Of a stretch of 64,000 bases of DNA, positions 11,118 to 22,530 are shown piece after piece. This stretch comes from Cricetomys ansorgei (lineage: Eukaryota > Chordata > Mammalia > Rodentia > Nesomyidae). How positions within the stretch are numbered: the first letter of the stretch is position 1; every line of letters begins with the position of its first letter. Below the pieces are notes generated by a model, which ran no database searches, had not been told where the DNA came from, and saw nothing but the letters and a program-made list of their open reading frames with translations. The stretch lies in the NCBI GenBank assembly GCA_026225945.1, contig JAMJFZ010001074.1:1511501-1575500 (forward strand), read 5' to 3'. Position numbers and translations under genes: made by a program.

Positions 11118-13225
11118 CACTAATAATCACTTCCCCGACTTCCTCCTAAGTCTGCTTTAGCATATTTGAGCGGTGAAATCTGTGCCACTGGTGTGTGATT
11201 CTGAACCAGGCCTGTTGCAGACTACAGTTTGAGGAAATGAGGATTGATACTTCCATGAGAGACAGTTTTGTTACCATTTAATCTCTAAAAATTTGTCACT
11301 CAGCAGAGGCCTGTTACATGAGTTAGAGAAGAAATTTTACTAAAATCAAATTCGACACATTTCTGGTAGGATGTTGCTCCTGTAGGCAGATTTTCAACTT
11401 CTCTCAGAGAGAACATGGTTTGGACTTACTGTACTTACACCTGAGGAACCTGGGAAGATACAGAGATGAGACTTTGTAACGGAGCAGTCTGAGAACAGAA
11501 TGTTTGCAGTAGAACATTTAATACACATCTGGCCAAATAATGGGCTGAACATTTTTCTCGTGCTTCAGGATAACCGACAAGTCCATTTTTATCAAATGTA
11601 ATGGGTTTTTAAACCCTTATCTGCTTACCAAAGCCCTAATTAGAGCAGTGATTAGTAAGCAGCTGCCTTTGCTTCACTCTGAGAGCTTGTCTGAAACAAG
11701 AGCTCACAGAAGGTCATTCACTGCGTCTCCAGCTGCTGATTAATAACTCCCACAGTTCTGAAAGTCTAGGTATCAGGAGTCTGTGGGAAGAAACCTGACG
11801 AGGGCCCTGTGTTAGGCTGCTTCGCTCTCCAGTGGAGTGACATAGGAGAGAATCCTTCTTCAGCACCAGAGATGGGAGGAAATCTCCCTCATGTTTCTTC
11901 TGGAATCACCGCAGACCTGTCTGGGCCAGGGGGCAACCTGGGAAGGCTTTCATGGTTAGGTGATCTGGGTTTGGATCTTACTCTGTTACCGTCTTGTGAC
12001 TCTGGAATTGGATATCATCTCAGAAATCAGGCCACTTGTTTTTGAAGTGGGAATGATGCTGCAGCCTCCAGGGAGTCGCGGCTCTGGAGGCTGCCCTCCT
12101 CCGTTCACTCGTGTTTATACAGCAGTACCGTGGAGTCGAGTCCCTTGTTCAGTGTCAGGCATTGGTCCAGGTAGTTAGGTCAGCAAGAGTAAAACAGGCA
12201 GAGGCCCCTGTCCTCCTGGGGTCTAGTGAGGAATGCCATCTCAACAAGCCATTCAGAGTGGATTCTCCTTTGAGGTGACTCTCAGAGCCTGAAACTGAGG
12301 ATGTCATGTGGAGTCCTGGGAGAGGAGTTTTGGGTAGAGGGAAGGTAGAGCCCTCGGATCACCTGATCTAGGGTGTTTTAAGGATAACACAATAGCGTGA
12401 TTAGAGGAGAAAGAATGAAGTTAGACAAGAGAAGGGGGCAGATCACCACTGGGTAACCACAGTCCTAACTTTCCTGGCTCCCATCCCTCCTGTAGTTCTA
12501 TTTCGGGTATTTCTTGATGTTGATCCTTACAGCTGGTTTGATTTGGAAAGTCATGCTTACCTGCAGATTCTCTCCATCCCCTCTCCACCCGCTTATTTGC
12601 TAAAGAAACACACATTTAAGATTTTCCTGAGTTGTCCAGAGTCCCGGTCTCCATGGCTGTGTCATTGTAGAGTCTAACTTGCTTCTCAGGATTTTCTGTG
12701 GATTTGTAGTTGACCTGAGAGGCTTAATAAGACCCAGGTGCTTTTCCGTGGGGTTCTTTTGGAGAACGAGTAAGATGACTTCAAGTATTTGTTCACTAGG
12801 TGGCGTGTGATTGTCTCTTCTTGGGAACTGAATAGTTACTGATACGTGCTAGCAATGAACTAGTCCCTTTGTAAAGTATTATTGTGGACACCTGGCTCTA
12901 AACATGCCTCGTATGTTTTGATTGGATGTGTTTGCTATTCAGTGTGTTTCTTCATGCTCCAATTGGCCCATAATTAGGTAATGAGGGCCTCTTCACGTTG
13001 GTTTCTGAGTCATTTGTCATGACCCTACTATTAGCTTTTTGGCTAATACATAATAAGATACTCTAGACTTGACTTATCCTATTCCTGAAGTTAGTTACCT
13101 CTTCAAATAGCCATAGTTCCTTTTAGCAGGAAGAGATATCTGATTTAAACATTTCTAATGTTTAGGCCACAGCCTGAGACGCAGTGTGTTTGGGTGGTGC
13201 CTGACTGCATCTGCTTTTTGTCTTT

Positions 13226-13330
13226 CTGTTTTTTTTTTTTTTGAGGCAGATCTTCATGTAGCAGATGATGGCCTTGAACTCCTGATTCTCTAAAGTGCTG
13301 GGAGTAGAAGCATGTTGCCACCATGCTGAC
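13226..13330 (-). mobile_element. B1-like SINE, antisense, diverged
   Basis: Poly-T then ttgaggcagatcttcatgta, gatggccttgaactcctgat, aagtgctgggagtagaagca, tgttgccaccatgctg. Matches complemented old B1 (PB1-like). Confidence 0.8.
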
Positions 13331-13640
13331 AGATTTTGCATTTCTAATAAGTTCCGGGTAGTGGAGCTTCAGAGATGCATCTTGGGAGCATCTTGGGAGC
13401 GAGTTTCAATCACCGCTCCTATTTTCTGGATTCGTTATTATTTTTCAATATTTAAAATAATTGTTTTCCATTTGAGTTGGCTGTTGTTTTTTTTCATTTT
13501 CTACTTACATTTATTATCTGTAGGGTCTGTTCAGCTTAGTGTCTTTCTGTCTTGTCTTCTGAGATTACTTGTTTTCCTTTTCATGCTAATCACCTGAGTT
13601 CTGACAGTACTTTTCTGAGGACTTTTTTCTTCTTTTCTCC

Positions 13641-13803
13641 AGCTTGTTATCCCAGCACTAGGGAGGCTGTGGCCGGAGGGTAAATAGTTTTAGATCAGCC
13701 TGGGCTATGTAGCAAATGCCAGGTGAGCCAGGGCAACATAGTAACACTGTGTCTCAAAATGAAACAAAACAAAACAAAAAAACCAACAAAAACCAAAAAA
13801 CCC
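13641..13803 (+). mobile_element. B1-like SINE with A-rich tail, diverged
   Basis: Cagcttgttatcccagcact, agggaggctgtggccggagg, gatcagcctgggctatgtag, then tgtctcaaaatgaaacaaaa and an aaaac-rich tail. PB1/B1F-like order, old copy. Confidence 0.75.
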
Positions 13804-14867
13804 TCAGCTTGTTTTTTTTGTAGTAACTTTTTTTTTTTTCTGAAAGCTTATCTTATAATATTGAGTTCTGGGTTTTCTAAGTTTTATGGACGTCTGACGT
13901 GTTATGTGCCTGCCTTCTGCTGTTATCTGTAGAGATGTTGTTATTCTGCTTTTTTTCTCTCTTGCAATACATTGTGTAAATTGACCTCGATTCTCTTCTT
14001 GTTTTTTAGATGAAATTCATTGTCCTGAGCTCTTAGATTACAGATGAAAGTAGCTTTTCTGAGTCCACAGTCATAGTCGTGTTTGTCTCTTAAGGAATCA
14101 TTACGAACAGCGTGATTCACTTATCCTAAGTACAGAGTGTGGACCATGGTGGTTCTGTGCTCTCATGTACCTAGCATCCGTCCAGTTACAGAAGCCTGTC
14201 AACTGCTTCAAGTCTCTGACATTTGCCCCACGACCGGCCCCAGCGATGACTAATTTTTGTCCATCTTATTTCTGCTAGAATTTCACATACAGGGAATCCT
14301 ATAGCGTGTAGCCATCTGGTTTCAGGTCTGACCTTGCTGCATATTGGTAACTATTTAAAAATGGGGTAGCTCACTTCTTGCTGTGCCCTTTCTTCATCAC
14401 CTTGACTCTTGTCTCTTCTCCACTCACTTTGGATTCTGGTATCGGGAGCATATCTACCCTGTGAGATTTTTTGTTTCCAAGGAGTGCCTTGGTGGCTGGG
14501 GAGAAGTTCCATTGGTGAATTGAGAACTGGACTTGGAGAGTGTAGTTGTTAAGCTGCTGGGGTGGCTATGCAAAAAAGACAAGGAGGCGTTTTCATATGT
14601 GGAAGCCCTGCCAGACCTCAGCAGAGGGAACCACAGTCATGGCCGACACCATACTCAATTGACAGTGGAACCTCCAGCATCAGAGCTCAGGTCGTTTTAG
14701 TGATTCAGCACTCTACAGGTGCAGATTATAAGCAATCAATCATCCCCCACAGAAATCCAACACCTGCAAACAATACAAAATGCCAAGGCCTATGCATCCC
14801 CTTTTCCAACAGTGCATAACTAAAAATAAGCTTCCCCAACACCAGAACCCCCATTTAAACAGCTCTA

Positions 14868-15078
14868 CGTGTTGTTTATTTGCTATCCCAGCACTGGGGA
14901 GGCAGAGACAGGTTGGTCCCTGTGGCTTGCTGCCCAACCAGCTTAGCTTAATGAATGAACCCAAGCCAATGAGGACCTTGTCTCAAAAATAACATAGACA
15001 GCATTCCTGAGGAAGGACTGACCCCAGTCCGCCACAGGCACATGCACACACATTCATGTGCACTTTCACACACACATA
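14868..15078 (+). mobile_element. B4-type SINE, 3' part
   Basis: B1-like core (tatcccagcactggggaggc, agagacaggttggtccctgt), then ggcttgctgcccaaccagct, ccaatgaggaccttgtctca and a cacacacattcatgtgcac tail. This order is typical of B4, an ID/B1 fusion SINE. Confidence 0.75.
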
Positions 15079-15129
15079 ACTCCTACTTTCATGAGTCCTT
15101 TGACAGTGTTGTCAGTTCACAGGGCTTAG

Positions 15130-15356
15130 AGCGGTGCTTCTCAACCTTCCTAATGCTGCGACCCTTTAATACAGTTCCTCATGTTATGGTGACCCCCAAC
15201 CATAAAATTATTTTTGTTGGCACTTCATAACTGTGATTTTGCTCCTCTTATCATCATGTAAATATCTGCTATTCAGGTGGTCTTAAGCAACCCCTGTGAA
15301 AGGGTCGTTGAGACCCCAAAGGGATAGGAACCCACAGGTTGAGAACCAGTGGGTTC
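15130..15356 (-). mobile_element. URR1-type hAT-Charlie DNA element
   Basis: Bounded by inverted termini: cggtgcttctcaacc on the left and ggttgagaaccagtggg on the right. Interior has accctttaatacagttcctc, gtgacccccaaccataaaat, and aacccctgtgaaagggtcgt. Length near 225 bp fits a non-autonomous rodent URR1. No transposase is encoded; other copies are at 38541 and 55836. Orientation is given relative to those two. Confidence 0.85.
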
Positions 15357-16394
15357 CAGATTTCTGGTCTCTTCACACTTTACAGCAGACTATGTGTGCT
15401 CACAGTCAGTCGGTTGTCCCTCTCTTACCTGTGCTTTAGCTCTTTGGTGCCAGGTGCCTGGGTCCAACATGGCTGCAGATAACATATAAATCTTACTGCT
15501 GCTCTCCCTCTAGATTATACTTGGGATTCTTAAAGATGCTATGCAGTTACATTGTATCGTTTTTAGGTTCTGATACTGCTATTCTATTTTACGTTTTCTT
15601 GGCAGTATTTGAAGAGATATAAAAATGGTATGTGTGGTTTTATTTCTTACAAAGTTATGTTTGTAAAGACTATTTATTTAAAACAAAATTTGCAGTTGCA
15701 CTTTTGATTAAGAAAAGTAACAAAATTATTACAGTGATTTCTTGAATTTGTGTATTCATTATACTGAAGGGGGAGAGGCTGTGTCTTCTCGGTATTATGT
15801 CTGTTTTGTATTATGTCTGTTGCTCTGTTGTCTATTGTTTTGGATTATAAACTAAGAGTAAGAACCTGAGTGATACGTGCCATATGTCCACATACGAGAC
15901 TTTATGTTTGTAGTTATTTCTTGGAGCAGCAATAAGTATAAATAAGCTGTCTCTTTCTCAGTCATGAGTTTTCATTCTAAGATTTTTACCTCACCGCTCA
16001 GCTGCTCAGCAGAGTGTATTTATTGTTAGATTGTTGTTTAATTGGCCTTCCGAGTAGAATTTTTAAACCAGGCCTTAGAATTTCCTTATTCAGAAGAAAT
16101 TTCATTAAAAATAGAAAAGTAGAAGCTTCCTGTACTTGGTGCAGGGGATTATTTCAAGGATCTCCTTAAGTTTTAGGTAGGGGCCAAGAAGGGCTGCATG
16201 CATGAAGAGCAAAAGCAGAAAGCAGAGAGACTTCCCAGCGCATCGTGATGCAGGTGTCCATAGTCTGGTCTTAGAAGCACCTTCTGTAGTCTCAGATCAC
16301 TGGATCCCTATACCAGGCCGACTCTGAAGCAGCTGATGCTATCCTTCCCAGTTGCCTGGCTCCTCTTATGTCACCAGCTCTGACTCTGTGTGTT

Positions 16395-16470
16395 TAGATG
16401 AGTGGTCAAACTTCGGTGTGGATCAGAATTCCTGACGCTGGGCTCTGCACCAGGTGTATGTTCTGTGAGT
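16395..16470 (+). mobile_element. MER5-like hAT fragment
   Basis: Gtggtcaaacttcggtgtgg followed by atcagaattcctgacgctgg resembles the left end of the old mammalian MER5 element. Short and diverged. Confidence 0.45.
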
Positions 16471-17587
16471 GAGCAGAACCAACAGAAATAGACCCTCCCT
16501 GGAGATACTTATAGCATGCTATCGTTGAACATGAAAAATGTAAATAGAAAATATACCTTTAAAAGTAAACATTCCTGTGAAGGTAACATTTCTCTGTAAA
16601 TCAGTTATTACATGTACAGTCAAAATCTCAGTAAGGTTTTTTTGTGAAACTGGGTAAGATGAACTGAAAATTTGTAAGGAAAACCAGAGCCCCGAGAACA
16701 GACAGGCCAGTTTTAGAGAGCAACATTTGGGTCTCTTGGCTACCCAAATAACACGCCACGGAAACAGAGACCCTGTAGTGTGAGATACAGATGAACAGAA
16801 AGGTCAGTGGAGTGAATTGAAACAGGGCCACACTAGAGGGATGTGACATAGGTATGGGAGTAGTGTCATGAGCTAATAGGAAAAGACGGAATGCTCTATA
16901 ATCGTATATCCGATTGTTAATAATTATATTGAGAGTCAAACTGTGTTTCTAATCTCATGCTATCTCCAAAAACAAGTTCAAGTAAATTATATTTGTAAAA
17001 CAAGTGTCATCTTTAATAGAACATATGAGAATTAATGGAGTACTTAGAAGCATTTACAAGTAAATAAAGTAACCCTGTGTAAATCTTGGAAGCATCGCAT
17101 TGTGCCCCAAAGCAAATTGTGCAGATTTAGTAAAACAGTGCTCGGGAAACTAGAAGCAGGAGCCAGTACAGCATGCTGCAGAGCACAGGAGCACACTAAA
17201 TCACGATTGCGTTTGTACCCTAAGGGGCTAGATAAATGTGACTGGGCTACAGCTGTATTTGGTACTTTATTATTTTGAAATCAGTGTTTGAACATAATAT
17301 TTAACGAACTGTTAACACTGAGTGACTAGCAAGCAGCGAGGGAAGGGTTGAGTAAGTCGCACCACTTACGCACTATGATATATTTTCGACCATTCAAAAG
17401 AATGAGTTATGGATAAGCCATTACATATGGAGAGATTTTAAAGAAATACTACATGGGCAAACGAGATGGGGTATAGACATCTGACCTGTTTACAGTACAA
17501 CGAGGAGTAGAATATGCAAGTCTGTGGTACCGACTGTGTCTGATCAGATGAACAGTAAAGACTGGGAGGGGTCTGTCTCCCACTGAT

Positions 17588-17669
17588 GGGAGAAAGAAAG
17601 AGGGGGGGGAGGGAGAAGGGGGAGGAGGGAGAGTGGAGGAGGAGGGGGGAGGAAGGAGGAAGGAAAAAA
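17588..17669. repeat. Polypurine tract (G/A, 82 bp)
   Basis: Pure G/A run except one T at 17634, with runs of 5-8 Gs. Homopurine DNA of this kind can adopt triplex forms. It accounts for the Arg/Gly/Glu-rich open frame there. Confidence 0.9.
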
Positions 17670-18224
17670 CGGGAAATAAACATCAAAATGGATGATGGGC
17701 TTTTGTTTATTTATGAAAACTTTTATTCATATTTAAAAGTTACATTTCTACTTTACTTAAGAGCGAGAACAGACCTAGGGAGAATTGACTATATAGTAGG
17801 CTAGTGGCTGGGATGAAACTGGATTTAGTAACAAGACAGCCAGGCCAAGATGCCCCTCAAAGGATGAGCTACTCAGTGTTTCTCAACAATTCATGTGATT
17901 AAATTAAAATGCTCCTTAAATTTTCTCCCTTAATATTTATAGTTCAGTTGTCTCTAATTTCAACGAGTTCCTTCTGATAATCAGTGTGAAGTAGTTGTGG
18001 TGTGCTAGAAACGCCAGTAGAAAAAAGTAACAGTTGAGCTACTTTGTGAAATGAGAATCCTTTTCAGAGGAAGTCGGAGTCTTAATTCTCACCCCCATTC
18101 GCAACGCGCACTGAGGACAATAAGGAATGAGTCTGCCTTTTGTTGTTATCCAACACTGACACTTTAATATATGTAATTCAAGATAATGGGTAATTCTCTT
18201 AAATTCCTGTTTCTTTCTTTTCAG

Positions 18225-18337
18225 TATGCGGGACGACAGAATTCGAGTAGAAAGGATGGATAACACTTATTTTGAATACAGCCATGCTTTTCAGGCAGTT
18301 ACAGAGTTCTATGCCAGCGAGCTAGCTGATAGCAAGG
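18225..18337 (+). CDS. Msh3: Msh3 exon 9: connector domain, C-terminal part
   Basis: 113 nt between a strong acceptor (ttctttcttttcag) and a G|gtaagt donor. It opens with the third base of a codon and closes with the first base of a glycine codon. The translation includes [20 protein letters not shown] and then a stretch ending in [10 protein letters not shown]. This is the end of the connector (MutS II) region of MSH3, which with MSH2 forms MutS-beta and binds insertion/deletion loops in the nucleus. [17 protein letters not shown] is nearly invariant in mammals as I recall it; the residues just before the junction (ASELADSK) are variable and differ from recalled human and mouse. Exon number is inferred from human exon lengths (113 nt matches). 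Skipping it would break the frame. Confidence 0.97.
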
Positions 18338-21300
18338 GTAAGTATTTTACTCACGCTAGCCGTATGTCCTCTATTGCACTGATACCGGTGTGGATAAAGG
18401 CATGAGTGGGATTTTCAGTTTAGTGCCAGGTAGGCAGCCAGTGGCAATGTGTGACAGCGTCTGAGGGCGGAGCTGGAGTTCAGGGGCTCGTCTAGAATAC
18501 CACTGCCTGTCTGTTCACCCAGCGCTGAGGATGCTGAGGCAGGAAGATGCTGAGGCTAGCCTGTCCTGGGTTAGTGGGCAAAACCCTGTCCCAGCAGAAA
18601 AGAACAAAACAAAACAGCCACCACAAGAAAAACAACCCGGTAGCATGGAACACCACTGTAATCTCTCCCCATTCAGCTGTACAGTTCCCTCACCTGCTGG
18701 TTTACACAAATGCTGTTTAAAGATGGTGTGGTTGCCCCACCGTTCTTCTTCATCCTTAAAGAGGGCTCATGCCATTGCTTTACAGAATGTTTGATAGATA
18801 TTCTGATAAAGTCTAGCATTTTGACAGGTTGGTTACCAGAATTATAGTGCCAGCACGTTAGTGAGCAGACCCAATATGTGTGGCAACCATTATATGTATA
18901 ATTCACACTTGCTGCCACATAGTAGGGCATGATTTTTGTATGCACTCTTATTCCTGTCAATCTAGGTTGTGTCAGTACAAGTTGTAGGGTTGGCAAGGTG
19001 AAACGGCACGTTCTGTTGTCTCAGGACATGCTGGTCCTCTCTCCAACGCATTAGACCACCCCACAGGGAAGACTGTAGAAGATCAATATGCCCCGTGATA
19101 TGTTAATAAAGACACACGTGACGTGGTTAAAGGTACAAGCCGGACAGACTTAAGGAGAGCTGCCATCCTCCAGCTCCCATTGCCTGCTTTCTCCTAGCTC
19201 TCTCTTAGCAGTCTATCAGAGAGATACAGTGGTTTACTCCTCCCAAACCTTTGGCCACATCTGTAGTGGGGTGCTTACAACACCAAAGGGGCTAGGCCAC
19301 ACCCATCTCGGTTATGTCCGTGTGTTGTAGTGGGGGAGCTACAGATCAATAGGGCCACACCTCATATCGGCTCCAAATGACTTCTGTATCAGCAACTCTA
19401 TTTACATTAAGCTAAGAGGGAGTAACTCTTATTTATATGATAAAATAGACTGGTTCAGCCATAGAAGTCATAGCCTGCTAGGCTTTAGGGAACCAGAGCA
19501 ATGATATTTTCAGTGAACATAATATCTGGGGATAAGTTCAAATATACCTCAAGAGAGGACATCTGTCCTGCCACTCTCTGCAGAGCGCTCGCCATCAGCC
19601 CTTCCTCCAGCCCTGCTTAAGCCTTACTGCCTTGTCATTTCCCCATCACCGAGGGCATCACTGTCTGGGTTCTTACACCTTTAAGTCCATTTTAATGAAT
19701 GTCTGAGACTGTGAAGACAGTGTGAACGAGCATCAAGGGCTCATCTTAGGTTCAGTTAGACACAGTGTAAGGCACCACAATCCTTTCTGGGCCTCAGATT
19801 AACTTAAAGACTGGGATGGAAAGAGTGCTGCCTACCGGGCATGTGTCCTCTCGTGTAAGCCTCGCCCACAGCATCCTTTACGGAAGTCTATGGCTCCAGC
19901 TCTCTGTCCTCAGGTGACAGCTTATATGTGAGGGACCGAGGCTCACCAGTGGGAATGAGTTGCCCTGGTTTAGGAGTCCCGTGCCAGGAAGGAATCTCTT
20001 GATGGAGGAGTCTTGGTAAGGAGCATTCCGGACTGTAAGAGTCGGTGCACTCAGGGAAGGTCAACACTCGGGATTTGAGTATTTGCATTTCTTTCTAAGC
20101 CAGATGTAATGCATTGACCAGATAATTTTTACCGCAGACAGTGTTATCTCCTAACACGTTGTCTTTACTGGTTTCCAGGGAAACAGAACTAGAAGATTAG
20201 AGTGAATTCTCAGGTGAAGGACAGGGGCTGTGCTTTGGTTTCTACACTCCAGGCTTATGAACAGCTGTAGTTGAGTGATGAAGCATTGCATTGTTTTACA
20301 AACAAAGGCTATTTTGTAATACTTGTTAATTTCTGTGAAAAAAAAGTCAAACGACACAATTGTGTATAAAGAAAAACAGAGAAGTTCCTGTCCTTGTCAG
20401 TTGTCTATCAAGGGTTGATCATTGACAGCTCGATACCATCTTTAAGAATTGTCTTATGAATGAACCTTCCTGTGTCTGTGTAACATTCACAGTTAGTGTG
20501 TTAGGTGGGGATAAATGCTGGGCAGAAACTGAGGCAGAGAAGATGGTTGAACTCTTAATGGGATAGCGAAGGAAGGCCTCGAGGAGAAGAAGGCATGTGA
20601 CAGAGGTGTGGACAGGGGAGGAGTTGGGAGAGAAAGCCATCCAGACATGCAGAACAGTGGTCTTTCCCACAGAGGCAGCAGTGAGCACAGAAGAGCTTAC
20701 AGGGCGCAGTGCTGGCCTGGGAACGGACAGCAGGCGTCCGCACACTGGACCGGGTAACTGCGGGGAGAAGACGAGGAGCGAACCTATCACTCGAAGAGAT
20801 GGAAGATAGATCTTGTAGGGCCTGGTGGTTAAAGACTCGATGATAGGATTACTGTGGCTGAGTTGGGGGATGTTGGGAAGCTTTGAGTGAAGCTGTCTAA
20901 TGATCTCATATCCACGTTAAAAAGAATTCCTTTGGCCTCATTAAGAATACCTGGTAGGTTACAGATGGAGCAGGTGGCCAGATGGAAAGCCGTTGAAGTA
21001 TTCATGGGGAGGGAGGAGGGAGACTGCACACGCCCCTGCCCAGGCCTGCAGCCGTGGGCTGTACACGCCTTCATGGTGGTCGGGGCGCCTGTCAGTCATT
21101 CTTTCAGAGTAGGCAAATCATAATCTGGATCTACCAAATATATTTCCTCGTTGTCCTGTGGAATTTTATTTGGGCTATTTATAATTTTTTTTTTTTACTA
21201 TTGCGAATATCTGTCAATTTACCTTTTCGCATACACACCCTTGACATATAGTTTAGAGTGGAAGTATTTCAACATTTTTCTGATTTGAAAAAATAGTATT

Positions 21301-21491
21301 TTCCAAAAATGATTCAGTGTATCAAGAAACATCTTTTTTCTCCACGCCATAAGTTATTTGGAATCATATTTTGGTTCCCAAACGCAAGCCTAGTATACGT
21401 GATACTAATTATTACTTTTATAGATGAATTTTACTTAAATGTATTTCTATTAATAGTATTAATATTGAGGGTATATATATTCTGTTTTTAG
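18338..21491 (+). other. Msh3: Msh3 intron 9
   Basis: 3154 bp, gtaagt donor and a ctgtttttag acceptor. Holds a diverged B1-like SINE (18512-18626) and a segment at about 19010-19400 that looks repeat-derived (it has aataaagacacacgtgacgt) but which I cannot assign. The rest (19440-21480), T-rich near the 3' end, shows nothing I can name. Confidence 0.93.
18512..18626 (+). mobile_element. Diverged B1-like SINE
   Basis: Gttcacccagcgctgaggat, gctgaggcaggaagatgctg, gaggctagcctgtcctgggt, aaaccctgtcccagcagaaa, then an aacaaaacaaaaca tail. Old B1-like order. Confidence 0.7.
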
Positions 21492-21606
21492 GCTCTCAGA
21501 GTTTCTCTGGTGTCACTAACTTGGAGAACCCTGTGGTCTGCTCCTTGGCTGCTGTAATAAGGTACCTCAAGGAGTTTAACCTGGAAAAGATGCTGTCCAA
21601 GCCAGA
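21492..21606 (+). CDS. Msh3: Msh3 exon 10: connector to lever transition
   Basis: 115 nt; acceptor ctgtttttag, donor GA|gtaagt. It completes the glycine codon split at the end of exon 9 and ends two bases into a glutamate codon. Encodes residues including [20 protein letters not shown] followed by LSKPE, the strongly conserved helix that leads into the lever (MutS III). The start ([13 protein letters not shown]) is more variable: human has [11 protein letters not shown] there as I recall. Length equals human exon 10 (c.1454-1568 as recalled). Phases match both neighbours and no stop occurs. Skipping would shift the frame. Confidence 0.97.
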
Positions 21607-21681
21607 GTAAGTAATGTCTCAAAAGCTTTAAAAAAAGATGGGAGGAGAATTATGTCAAAATATTTTATACGACACGTTTGG

Positions 21682-21745
21682 TAGGTGTCTCGGTCACTGT
21701 TCTGCGCTGTGAAAGGCACTGTGACCAGGACAGCTCGTAAACACG
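21682..21745 (-). mobile_element. Fragment of rodent interspersed repeat (RMER1-like?)
   Basis: Gtgtctcggtcactgttctg then gctgtgaaaggcactgtgac resembles the start of the element at 45432 (tcttagggttttattgctgt, agacaccatgaccatggcaa). Only about 60 bp; family name from memory. Confidence 0.5.
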
Positions 21746-22084
21746 GGGCCTTTCCTCCTTATCAATAGCCAAGGTAGGGTGTGCCATCGTACCATAAAGC
21801 TACCAACACGGTCATGACAGAAGGAAATGGATTACTAAGTTAAGAAATTCTTAAGGAGTTGGCTTTGTATTGCTGGAAATGCATTTGTTTCCAGTTTTGG
21901 TACTCCCCACTGAGATTTGTTTAGTTAGAACTTCAAGTAGAACAAGAATGGATGTAACAAAGAGCCAAGTCTATATCCTGAAAACTATCAAAACTGTTGA
22001 AAAGAACTAAAGAGCACCCAAATAAGGGGAAAAGCATCCCAACGTTCAGAGACTAGAGGCCAGTACCACTAGACCAGCTCCCCA

Positions 22085-22530
22085 GTGATCTGTCACTCAC
22101 TGCAGTCTGTCAGAGCCCATGCTTTTGGAGACTCCACACCGACTTCAATAGTGGCTGCAGCCATTTGTGCCCCGACCGACAGTGGAGAAGGGGCCTCCCG
22201 CAGCCTCACCAGCGTTTGCTGCCCTCTGTTTTCTTAATCTTTGCCTCTCTGGCTGGGGTCTGAGGAAATCTCAAAGCAGTTTTCATTTTCATTGCCCTGA
22301 TCGCTAAGCATGGTGAACACTTTATAAAAGCTATTTTGTAGCTATCTTTTCTCTCCTTTTGAGAACTCTGTTTATATCCAACCCTCACCCCTTTTTGATT
22401 GTATTGTTTGTTTTCTCCATACTTTGTTTTTGAGTTCTTTCTACATTCTGGTTATTAATCCTGTATGTGATGAATAGCTGGCAATGTTTTTTCCCCTCTA
22501 TGTGGACTTCCTCATCCAGCCTGGTTGGGG
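22085..22530 (-). mobile_element. L1 fragment, antisense (ORF2 3' region)
   Basis: Same order as in the larger antisense L1 at 41180-41500: cctcaccagcgtttgctgcc, tttcattgccctgatcgcta, ctccttttgagaactctgtt, gttctttctacattctggtt, tgatgaatagctggcaatgt, then loss of similarity. Diverged, no usable frame. Confidence 0.75.

Larger units (their letters stand above)
1..18224 (+). other. Msh3: Msh3 intron 8 (3' part, truncated by window edge)
   Basis: Intronic sequence leading to a pyrimidine-rich acceptor (ttctttcttttcag) at 18211-18224. I looked for the preceding coding exon (human exon 8, about 167 nt) and did not recognise it, so this is read as one intron running off the left edge. It holds many SINE copies, an old L1 remnant, a URR1 DNA element, two tandem arrays, an AT-rich microsatellite block and a long TG tract, all listed separately. 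Stretches such as 1-840, 5100-6170, 6380-7480, 9770-10370, 11120-13200 and 15370-16390 show no gene and no repeat I can name. About 14230-14345 has weak resemblance to antisense L1. Confidence 0.85.

Noticed and set aside
1..18224. Search for exon 8 or the Dhfr-Msh3 promoter
   Set aside because: No sequence matching the exon 8 protein region and no CpG-island-like promoter was seen, so both are taken to be outside the window.
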